DNA of 64,000 bases from Tenebrio molitor (Eukaryota; Arthropoda; Insecta; Coleoptera; Tenebrionidae): the NCBI RefSeq assembly GCF_963966145.1, contig NC_091052.1, positions 9,982,001-10,046,000 on the forward strand, written 5' to 3'. A program made the position numbers and the translations under genes. The notes under the pieces were generated by a model. The model was not told the DNA's origin and did no database searches. It was given only the letters and a program-made list of their open reading frames with translations. This document shows, one piece after another, positions 18,601 to 30,600 of this stretch (within the stretch, counting starts at the first letter, position 1; the number at the start of each line of letters is the position of its first letter).

Positions 18601-21600
18601 TTCTTCTACCTTTGTTGATGCAACTTCAGGAGCAGTCTTATCCTTTTCTTTCTTATCATCTGATATTGCAGTTTCTTTTGCTTCAACTTTTTCTTCTACC
18701 TTTGTTGATGCAACCTCAGGAGCAGTCTTATCCTTTTCTTTCTTATCATCTGATATTGCAGTTTCTTTTGCTTCAACTTTTTCTTCTACCTTTGTTGATG
18801 CAACTTCAGGAGCAGACTTATCCTTTTCTTTCTTATCCTCTGATATTGCAGTTTCTTTTACTTCAACTTTTTCTTCTACCTTTGTTGATGCAACTTCAGG
18901 AGCAGACTTATCCTTTTCTTTCTTATCCTCTGATATTGCAGTTTCTTTTGCTTCAACTTTTTCTTCTACCTTTGTTGATGCAACTTCGATATCTTCAACT
19001 TCTTTTTTAGGCTTTTCAGTGTCCGTTGTGGCATCATCAATCATCTTTTCCGTCTTCGATTCAAATTCTTTTTCATCGATTTTTGTTACATCTTCTTTTA
19101 GAGCTTCCTCGCTGGATTTTATAGAAGATTGTTTCTCTTCACTAATTTTTTCATCGACGTGAGGTTCACTAACTTCTTTTACAACTTTATCTTCTACAGT
19201 TTTTTCTAAAGATTCCTGATTAACAATATCACCTTTTTCTGTTATCTTTTCAGTATCACAAACAGATTTCTCGATCACAGGCTCAGAGTCTTTAACTTCT
19301 TTAATTTCGTCTTTCAGATCACGTTTTTGAGAATCTTCAATCTTGTCAGCAGTGTCCTGTAACGACGATTGTAACTCTTTTGCCATAGATTTTGTTATGA
19401 CGGTAGCTTCCGAGCAAGTATCTGCTATTGAAGATTTTTGTGAGAACTTTTGAGATTGAAGATCTGGAGAAGAACGTCCCGAACTTTCAGAACTTCTAGA
19501 AAACGTAATAGTTCCAGGTGGACATATTTCAATTTCTTCACCACCATCTTCACTAGAAGTAGTTACTAACATTCTGTGAACAGTCCCCGAATCAGCATCT
19601 TGTTCCTCCTTGATAGTTTCTTCAGCAATTGAGTCAGCTTTTGGTTGTGTTTGCTTGATTTCGTGAATCATTTTGGAAGTAGCTTGCATTAACTCGTTCG
19701 ATTCTTTCATCATTTTGCTTATCTTACTTTCTGACACTTCTTGTTCTTCATGGATAGGAGCAATTTTTCTTTCTTCTTCGATTAAATAGATACTGCTTGC
19801 TTTTGGACAAACTGGCTCAGCGACCGATTTTATTGTTTTATTTTCATCAGTTACCGGAGATTCCACTGTAGTTATGTGTGTTTCTCTCAATTCTGTTGTA
19901 TAACTCTTGTACGGTATAGTGAAAGGAATTTTCCCCTCAAACTCTTCCAACGGTGCATCCGATTTTAACACTTCTGCAACACTGGCAACTATCTTAATAA
20001 CGTCTTCCTCTCTTTCTTTAGGCGACTTTCGACCCAATTCCATTTTATCGTCAATTTGTCTCTCATCTACTACAGGAGATTCAGGAAGCGAATCAGTTGT
20101 AATGATGACCGGTTCTGCATGTTGAGGCTCTTCAGCCTTGTGAGTTACAACTTCACTGATGGCTTTGATGTGTTCTTCTTCTACATCTTCTTTAAGTTTT
20201 TCTAGTTTCTCGTTAATTTTCTGAATAGTGGCAACATCTTCTTTTACAAGTTCCACGTCTTCTTTTCCCGGTTGGATAATTTGTTCCTCCACTTTCTTAC
20301 CATCTGTTTCCTCTACTTTTTTCGTATCGTCTTTGAGGTGCTGAAGTTTCTCGTCTATTTTCTTTATTGTAGTCACGTCTTCTTTTATTTGTTCTTCGAT
20401 ACTCTCGGGAACTTTTTCGGCTGGTTTTTCGATGATAACCTCGTCTTTTGGAACATCAGGTAGTTTTTCCTTCAAACTCTCTAATTTTTCATCTTCGATG
20501 TCTTTCGGTTTGAGGTCGTCTTTCTCTTTTACTTCAGTCTCTGATTTTTCTACTACTTCTTCCTTTTTGTCTTGATCTTCTTTTCCCTTCACTTCTTTCT
20601 CTACCTCATGAACATCGTTTTCAATCTCTGCCTTTATTTCTTCCTCTAATTTAGAAACTACTGCACTTTCGTCAGGTTTAACTGGTTCGTCTGGCATTTT
20701 TTCAACTACAGCATCTTTAACCTCCGTTGCAATCTCCTCTTTTTTAGCAGAATCTTTCTTTTCTTCTTTAATTACCTCTTTTTGATCTTCCACAGCTTCA
20801 ATCGGAGGAGGTAATTTAGTCTCATGTACTTCTTCCTTCTTCATTTCCACCTCATCTCCTGCTTCGACAACTTGCTTGTCGTCTTTTATTGTTTCAGGCA
20901 ACTGAATATCTTTTACTTCTTGTTCTTTCTTTCCTATTTCTTGTTGATCTTTAACATCTTTGTCATCTTTCTTCGTTTCCACTTGGGCAACATCTTTAAG
21001 TTCTTCTTTTTGTTTTTCTACTTCGTGTTCATCTCTATCCTTTTCTTCGTATGGCGACTTTGATAGTTCCTTTTTATGTAAGTCTTCTGATATCACAGTT
21101 TTGACTTCTTCAGTGACCTCTTTCACAGATTCTTTTCTAATAGTTTCCTCCGTCTTTACTTGTTCAGTCTCCTTTTCTTCTTCTACTTTAGTTTTAACTT
21201 TCATTTCTTCCTCTTTAACATCTACATCAGTCTTTCCTGTATCTACAGCCTTTTCTGTCACTTCTACATTATCGATCTTTTCAACCACTTCATCCTTCAC
21301 TTTCTTGTCATCTCCGACAACCACTTTTGTCTTATCAACTTGAGAATCAACCTTTGTTTGTGTTTCAATTTCCTTCTCTTCTTTCACATCAACCTTTTCT
21401 TTTTCTTCTTTCTTCAATTCTTCCGGTTCCTGTTTGATCTCCGTCGGAGTCGGATATTCATAGTCGACTTCTTCATGCACCGGCAAATCAGCAACTTCAT
21501 CTGGTGTCTTCACAATATCCCTAATATGCGACTGTTTGTCTAATCTAATACCAACAACAGGAGGCAATTTTGTAATATTTTCAAACGTCTTCGGTGGTAA

Positions 21601-24600
21601 CTGGATCACTGGCACATCTTTCTCTTTAGTGTCTTCTTTGACATGCTTTTCTTCAATTATTTGGTCTCCATTGTCCTCTTTAATCTCATCAAGTGGCATC
21701 CTCTCGTCTTCCGGTAGAGTCGGTGCAGTTGTTGTAGCACCGGATTCAATATTAGCTGAACCTTTCTCATCAGGTTGCGATTCTTGAGCAATTTCTTTTA
21801 TTTCATTGTCAATATCTTTTTTATCCGTCGAAACATCCATCTTATCTTCAGGACTGTTCACAGAAACTTCTTTCGAAGCTTCTACGACTTCATCCTTTGA
21901 CTTGACAATATCCGTAGCGGAAGTTATGATTTTCTGAACTTCATCTTGAATTTCCGTGCGTTTGTCTTCAACTGCAGTTTCTTTGCTTGGCATCTCTCCG
22001 CTCAGTTTCCTCTGCTTCTCCGATTCTTCACTGTCGCGAGCGATCTTCTGCGTTTCTTCCTCTTTATTAGTTTCATTACCTAAGTCTTGTTCGATTTCAG
22101 TCTTCTCAATAATCAAATACTCCTCATTTTCTAACTTATCGTCGATAGACAAGTCCTTGATTTTGCGGAAATCAGAAGGCTTGTCCTCGTGAAGCTCTCC
22201 TTTCCGGAAGACTGCTTCGATTTCTTTGACCGCCTCCTGTTCTTCTTTCAAGTCCGCCAGTTCTTGTGCTTTGAGATTCTGGATTTCATCAGTGGTCAAT
22301 TTTGATATGTCTTTCTTGAGGATGCTGTCCTGGTCCGCGGACGGAGTACTGACAGTACTGGAATCCGTAGTTCCTTCTTTATCTAATTTACCTCTTCTAG
22401 ATATACTGTCAGGTTTCTGGACGCCGTTCACTTTCTTCGCGGGACTCCCAGACAGTTTGGAAATGTCTTTCGGTCTTCTAGAGATCGGTTTGCGTTCCGT
22501 TTTGACTTCTTTCTTTTCGACAATTGGTTTTGCTGGTTCTTTCTTTGGGGCTGCTTTTATCTTTGACTCTACCACCTTTCGGTTGTTGGCATCTTTCGCG
22601 CTCTTTGCCGGAGTCGCAGTCGGGGAAGCTTTAGGTTTCATTCTGGGTTCTCCATTGACTTGTTTCTTAGGAGTCGTCGGTGATGGTTTCTTCTCAGCAG
22701 TCTTAACTTTCCTCTGTTGTGAATCGCTGCGAGCTTTAGGTCTAAGTTCAGTTCTGGGTTTCGGTCTAGGTTTTTCACCGTTCTCGATTATCTTCTTAGG
22801 TTTAGAAATGCTCTTCTCACTTTCAGTGGAGTCCGATTTCTTTACAGGAGCCACCTTTTCAGGCTGCACTCCGTTCACTTCGCCGTTCTTCATTTCAGTT
22901 TCCATAATATTGTCAGTTTGTGGTTTCGGGGTTTTTTCTTTCTTGTTGTCGACTGGTATTTTCTTTTCAGGTTGGATTATCTTTTCAAGCATCGACTGCT
23001 TGGTCTTGATGATGGTGGTTGGGGCTAGTGACTTTTCTGAACACACGGGATGTTTGATAAACTCTAAGCTCTTGATTCTGTCTAAACCTTCGAAGATTTT
23101 ATTCTGTGGACTACTTCCCGGGAACAAAATTCTCGTGATGGTGTCTTCTGGATTCGCCGGTTGCCACACCAAAAGTGCACAGACCGAGGCGAGATTTTGA
23201 AGAGGAAAGACGAAATCTTTGCTAGTTTTCTGATTGGCAAACAATTTTTGGTCATTGTTGTTCCACTTTTGTAGGAACTCTCTGACTTCTTTTGAGTCTT
23301 TGGCAGGACTTAAAACGTACATATCTAAAGTACCGTGACCTACTTTATGGTATAAATTGATGGGCTCGGAATCACGATAGCAGACCTGAGGAATGAGGCT
23401 CAGCTGTCTCAAGTTAGACACTATTTCTTGACCTTCATCCAATAAGTTTATCAGAAGAGGATCTTTGTCTTTATCACCGTCTGGACTAAGGATGGCTTTT
23501 CTTTCCTACGAAGCAGAGTTTAGATCTAGTGAGAAAAGAGAAGACAGGTTTACCTGTATGTTGCAGAAGAAGTGGCCGATTTGGGGGTAAACAGCATTCT
23601 GTCTCTTTCTTCGCAGAACAGCACTAATACCGTTTACGTTACTATTATTCAGTCTCGTGAGTAAGACAGCATCTAGTCTGTCGAGATGTCTGACGAAGTC
23701 CCAGAAGCAGGCCTTCCTCGAAAAGCCTCCATCCAGGAGCATGTTGAAGCCGTTGATGCCGAACAAGGCGGCGTCGCCTTGTCCTCCAGGAAACACGTAC
23801 AAAGTGGGCCGGGAAAATCGAATGTTACCGACTACATCCGAACTCTCTAAAATATTCTCTAATTCAGCCGGAATAAGAAACGGCTCTAAATAGTTAATAA
23901 AGCTGCTGATGGATGGCGATCCTGCCGTAAGGACGTCATTAGGATTCACGCGAACTTTACAACTCTTCGTGAATGGCTCTTTAGGCAAACGGGTCCAATC
24001 ACCTTCTGGGGCACAGTGGATGTCCAGAGAGATGCCATTCTCGTAGGCTCTGATCACACGCAGGACCTCGATCTCCTGGAAAGCTTCCGAAAAGTCGGCC
24101 AAAGAAAAAGTACCGTCCTGAAAACCACATAATTCAAACACTCTCTCCATTTCGACCACTTTTGGAGTACTACCTGTAATACCCAAGAACCGTTGTTTGC
24201 AAATGTGTACCCGGCGTGGATAATGTGGCGATGTCGTGTGAAACTGCTTAGCAGATTTCTCACGCATTGCGCCAACGTGCTCACCACCGGATGGATCAGA
24301 ATTTCCGTCACCAGGTTTTCTGATGCGAACTGGATGAGGCGCTCGCCTGTAAACAAGGTCACCCAATCAATACTGGGACTTATTATTTTTATTCTGGGGA
24401 TTTACGTAAACTGCAATTCTCTCAATACACCGGAACATGACAACGACGATTGCAGCAATATTGTTTTAGTGCTTGCACCGTTCAATTTCCTGCTACCGTA
24501 CTAACTAAATTTTCCCACAAGATAACATCTTGTCAACAAATTGCGCCTCAGTGAGCATCTATTTACCAGCGGGTCACGTTTATCGTACATTTTATAATGA

Positions 24601-27600
24601 AGTTTTCTCATTTTTGTTTTGATTAAACAGGAGCCTGGGGAAGTGCTTAAATCCATTCTCGTTTAATCTCGTTTCAACAATTTTTTTTACTCTCTTTTAC
24701 TTGCTCACTACTTACGGCCTCTTAGGAAGCAGCTTCTCGACAGGAACTTTTACTTCGGCCGTAAGCTTTTCAACATCTTCCATTTTCTCAACAATTTCTG
24801 TAGCATTGTCTTCAAAAACCCACTGACTTTGATCCATTATATTTTCTTCTTTTGGGAATTCTACTTAACCTTTGATACTTTTTTCATATATTTGTTGCGA
24901 TTTGTTCTGTTGGTTTTATTTTGTTTTATCTGGAGTTGTATCAGCTGTGTCCTTAAAATCTTGCTTATCTTTTTTAATTTCCTATACCTTTATTGGAGCC
25001 ACATGTTCAATATCAGATAATTTTATATTTTTGGTTTCGGTTGTGCAGTATCTTTTAAAAGAGCAATTTAACATCATGTACTTTTACTGATTCTTTACTG
25101 TTAGCTACAGATATCCTGCACTGTTTCTTCCGCAACCCGATCTTTAAATGAACATCTTCAACAATTGTCTCTTTTTCTGATATCTCTATATCTTCTTTGC
25201 TGACCATTTCTATAGCTATTTCCTTAGCTTTTAACTGTTCTTCAGGAGCTGACTTATCTTTTCCTTCAATGAATAGTGCACTTTCTTTTCTTTCAATTTT
25301 TTCTTCTGCCTTTCAGTATCTTTCACCGGACTTTTCAATTTCAGCTGTAGCGTCATCAGTCATGGTTTCTTTTTCACAAACTTTTATTATCCTTTCTCTC
25401 TACTAATTTTTTCGTCAATTTGAAGTTTACTATTTATCTTCTAGTTTTTTTTGTAAAGATTCCTAATTAACAATTTTTTTTTGTAGTTAGAAGTTATAAC
25501 CCAGTATCATAAATACATTTGTCGCTCGGGCTCTTTGTCTTCTTCAATTCCTTCTTTAAAATCACATTTTTTAAAATCTTCAATCATTTTAGCAATATCT
25601 TGTAGCAACGATTGTAAGTTTTTTGCTCTAGATTTTGTTATTACGGTAGCTCCCGAGCAAGGTACCTAAAGATTTTTTGTTCTTCGTGAATCAGAGCAAT
25701 TTTATTTCTTCTTTGGTTAAATATAGATACTGCTTGCTTCATCAGTAAAAGGAAACATGATTACTGAAATATTGCCTTGACCACTCAATTTCCTGGGGCC
25801 GTGCAACTAAATTTTCCCAAAAGATAACATTTTGTCAACAAATTTCGCCTCGGTGAGTATCTGTTTACGATAATTTGGCACCGGGTCACGTTTAGTGTAC
25901 ATATTTTATAAGGAAGTTTTCCCATTTTTGTTTTGGTTAAACAGGAGCCTGGGGAAATAACAACTTTCAATTTTGTGGGAAAAGAGACAGTTTCGGACAT
26001 CTGAGGCTTGCGTTAAAAAAAGTAGGCGCAGCGATAAATCGTTTATATTCGTGTTCTGGTGATAACACAATTAACACAATCCCATTTACAGTTTTGTTTT
26101 ATGTAGCGATAAAAATATAACTGCAGATGTCTTTATGGTGGAAATTCACAAAAGCACGTCTTCCGATCGATAGCTGTGAAAATGGTTGATTCTTGGAGGC
26201 GTAGATTTTCTCGAAAACAGTTAATCACCTAACAAAGCTTGCAGGAAAAAGAATCGAAGAAGTCCATGTGGCGGAAGTTTCATTTGACACAGGCTCCAAA
26301 TGGCTAACAATACAGTTCTTATCACATCCCGGTAGATTACTCTGGAACGCTACAATGGCAGGTTTCGACGCTTCGAAACAAGAAAAGCCGTAAAAGATAA
26401 GAGAGGACCACTCGAAGAAACGAGCACAATACAAATTGCTGCTGACGTTATAGATCGTGAGTTAACTCAGACTTCTGGAAGTTATTCACTGTGAAACGTA
26501 ACGAACGACAAACGCGACAGTTTCGCCGTAATTATGACTTAATGAAACAGAACCGGCTTCCGGGATGCGCACAGGAAGAAGTGGCACGGATCAAAAGGGA
26601 GAAACTTTCAGATACTCCATTACTCCCGTCTTTTGTTACGACCTGACATTTGTTTTAGGCAAAATGAAAAACTCGCATGCTCGCCGGGTTTGTTGACTCT
26701 CCTCACTAATATTTGATCCTTTTCAGCTTTCGGTAGCGTGGAGGAAGGATTTAGTGTTGCTTCGAGTAAGAAAACAAAACTTTCTGCAGCTGAGGCAAAA
26801 AGTAAACACCAACGAAGCAAAACTCCACCGAAACTCATCTTAAAAACTGTATAATCCTCGAATCTGGGCTACACTCGAACCCCTACAATTTCGACCCAAC
26901 AACCCTTTCATTTATGCATGGTATTTAACTCGTTTGATTCGCCACCCTTAAATCTGTCATGGTGTCAGTTTTACGGAATGGTGGGTATTAAAGTATTTAG
27001 GAGGAATTTGCGAGCGCTCGACTAAACATCAGATGAGACCTGCATTAATCCAAAACTGTCTAATTAAAACCCGTTAATGATTATTAAATTTCTGGAAGTT
27101 AATAAGATCTTCCGAAACATTAGCGCCACTCTCGGATCCGCCGAAAGAGTCATTGCAGTATCGGAAAGTTTTTTCGAGCAGAACTTCCAGATAAAACGAG
27201 CAAGAATTTCCAAGTTGGTCGAAGTTATGGAAGACCGAGTCTGTATATCTCTTCCTCCGTTTTATAAATTCGAAAACTACGTTTAATGGCCGTAAATAAT
27301 GTATAAGGAGAGGTGCATGAATGTCAAAAAATGTGTGATTTGGGGTGCTTTATGCGGCACTTAGGCTGCAATTTAGGGTGCTTGTTGCTTACCATATCTG
27401 GCTTCCTCTCCTTCGAGAGCCTGTTCGGTTATTATAGCCAACTCCTTTGCCAGATCGACGAGGCAGTCGTTTACGTCCCAAGACAGTAATCCTGAAACAA
27501 GAAATATAATGCCACTAAATTGACGTCTAGGGTGGAATTCGCCGGTCTACATTATAAAATTCCCGTTTAAAAGCCGCATCTAATTGCTTCGGCGCTTAAC

Positions 27601-30600
27601 GATCCTCATAAATTTACAATAACACTCTCTAATTTTTCCTAAACCTGCAGCAACATCTTGATTATTGTGTGAACGCCTCCATTGGACTTTAATTAAATCC
27701 AGCCTAATCAAATTTAAGTACACCGCGCCAATCTAAATGTTTTCCATTCGGAATTCTTTCGGGATCGGACAAAGGTAGCTGCGTGTGACAGTAACAAAAC
27801 ATTTTCCTGCCCCGCTGTAAAATCCTTTATGGTAAAAGGAAGCACTGTTTGTTTTTATTGCCCCAGATAGCTCGTCCTTCTTCGACTTTGAACCCTAACA
27901 TTTGATGCGGAAATATTATGTATGTTGGCTTAAAGAAAACAAAGATCAAAACACCGAGATTGATGGAACGTCTAGGCCATGTTTTTTTCTCCCAGCAATC
28001 CACAAAAATCTAACTCTCCACAGTTCTCCTCATTATTCACTCTTACAATTACCACATTTTTTCTCTTCAGTATCATATTTGGCTGGGTTCTCGGAAGCAC
28101 CATTTTGAATAACGGTCGTGAAAGCCGTTCTATTACAGCGATAACACTTGGAACTTTCAAAATGCAAGGGTTTGATTATTACATTTGCCCCAAAATCTGG
28201 TTTTGTATAAATTGAAAATAAATATGCAGTGTACCCTCGTACTGTTCCGCAGGCGATAAATTTTTTTATGTTTACCTCGTGTAAAACCTTTAGATTTCAT
28301 AAAATTTTATGAAACCTTGTGGGGTGTTACGATAGAGTGATAATTTTCTTCCAGGTGATGTAACGAGTCTATCGAGGTGGAGCTTACAGCCCGGAGAATT
28401 GTAGCAACACAGGGATGTACAATAATTTTTAGGTTGTTCCAGAAGGCTATTAAGTGGATTAAATCGATACTTCTTGTAGCATTCGTGATAGGACTAGTGG
28501 CTACACCTTGAGATTAGCAAGGATAGCCTTGCAGATAAATAACATATGGAATTTCATTAAATCTACATTAGTATTCTACTAATATGCAAATTCGCAATCA
28601 CGCTCGCCATTAGTGCTGCGAATAATTCGATTTTGGGCCAAATTGCGCGGACATCTTGTTCGAGAGCGTCGCCATTTTGCGACAAATTCTTGCTTGATAA
28701 AATAATTGAAATGTATTCATGTAAAACAGGTAGAAGCGGCGTAATTGACGTACTTTTTCCTCACTTTCCTCGGGAGGGTTTCGTCGGGATCCAATTGAAA
28801 AGAGTCCATGAAACATTTAAAAGCAGGGATCGGGAGATGTAATTTATTAACTTCTCCATTACACATCGACATCAAATATTTATTCTCGCTTTCCTCGACA
28901 CAATGAATAACCAGAATACACACAGACACGCACAATTTCGATAAATTCTAATAAAGTGAACGCGTTCCTGAAGGAAAGCTTGTTTTTTGGTTATTTGTCG
29001 GCTGTCATCGTAACGTACGGTTTTCAATAAAAGAAATTGATATCCCCGACCTTATTTACAAGACGCTATTAATATGTCCGCTTTGGAGATATCGATTTCA
29101 CCAAGAAAAATGTTTTCTCTTAACTGTTGTTAAATATTTTCTCAGACAAAATGAAGTGGAGGACGGACTCGTCGATCCAATACGAATCCAGAGATTGTCC
29201 TCGAAGAATAATTGAGATTTTATCGTCACCATTACAATGGATGAAGAAAAATTGCCGCGGTTAGAACGAGTTCTCAAAGGGAAAATATTTCAAACTTTCC
29301 GCCTTATTGGAAAATATATCGGTCGTGTACATCTGTGCTAAGTTCTTGGAGGCCACAATTCTCATTATTTTCTATCAACAAATTGCTGTCACGGTGCATT
29401 TTCGCTTCAACACTTGACCCCATAACTCTTATCCACGCCGTTCATCTGGACTCATTAAATTGGAAAAACTGATGAGTTTCCAACAATCACAAACTTTTCC
29501 TGGCGATGTGGACACTTCGACAGCCTTGACACGCCATTTATTATTAAAACTGATAATCGATTAACTCTCCAAATTACAGTTACACCTTTTCCAAATAATT
29601 ACGTTGTATGGGAAATTGTTTTACTTCTAAAAATAGTGTATTTATTATTTTGGCCACAAATTAAATTACAAATTCATCAAAAACACTGCAAATGTATTGA
29701 TTGGACGTCGACAAAAAGGAGTTTGCGCACAGCCAAAATCCAGAAAAATATTCAAATTTGGATTTTACTACTCTCGTCCTTATCGACATCTACTAGTGAA
29801 AACAAATTTGTATTAATATATTTTTGTGGCATCCTTTGTCCGTGCGTTCGGTTGAAAAACCCCACAAAAACTTTTATTTTCTGCTGTTGCTGTAAAACCG
29901 CGAAAAGTAATTATCAGAAGTGGAGGAATTTCCGTTCGACAGCAGCAGTTTAAGCTGTTGTAGTGCAGACTTGAGGTAGCGAATTTTGCAACCCTTGGGG
30001 CAAGTAGCTGTATAGCGTTTATTAATTAACTACATGATTGCCAGTACTGGGGATTAGTTAATTGAAGTTCTACAAGATTTTAATTGAATATTATTACTGG
30101 AACAGAGTGGCTACAGTTTTATAAAATTTCATCAGGTGGATCCGCCCCAGTAAAGTACGCCATCAAGACCGAAATTACTTTTTTCGGGATCCTTTGATTA
30201 ATGGCATTACTTTTTTTAAGCTAAACTTGCCCCGAAACCATCCATCAAAAATTCACCATTTTATTTTATCTCGGAATTGAATTAAACTACTTCACTCAAC
30301 ACACACGACCCATCAAGCCTGCATTAAACCAGACCGTTAAAAGCAGTTATCGTTAATTGGGCTCGATTGGAAAAAATTCATCAGCACTGAGACAATCTAC
30401 CCCACTGCAGATGGTCCAATTTTATTTGTTTCACGTAATCACACTAAAGTGGTGCAATGTCGTGACCCTGCTAGTTGACCTTTAAAACTATTGGTACACT
30501 GGTATTACGCTATTGACCTCGGCCACACATTTCGTTCGATACAAGGGGTAGAATTTGACAGTTATTTCACCACCGAACTAGTGTAAAATTCACCAACAAA

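Larger units (their letters stand above)
24347..27392 (-). other. futsch: futsch intron 2 (3.0 kb)
   Basis: gtaagc donor at 27392 to ttgtttacag acceptor at 24347. It holds two direct copies of an intron segment (24432-24642 and 25751-25957) around a decayed copy of exon 5 sequence (about 24680-25750). From 25958 to 27392 I recognise nothing. Confidence 0.85.

Noticed and set aside
18448..18987. Regular 90-bp repeats resembling a CRISPR-like array
   Set aside because: Repeats are contiguous with no unique spacers and keep one reading frame within futsch; the genome is eukaryotic.
15627..23200. Many long plus-strand ORFs (for example 16952-17803, 18473-19162, 22226-23200)
   Set aside because: They are reverse complements of futsch exon 5. 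Lys/Glu-rich codons read as Phe/Ser/Leu on the other strand and rarely give stops. No independent motif or start context.
23442..23442. TTG as the start of the long futsch frame
   Set aside because: The frame continues upstream to a splice acceptor at 23506 and joins exon 4 in phase, matching the MAP1 family across the junction.
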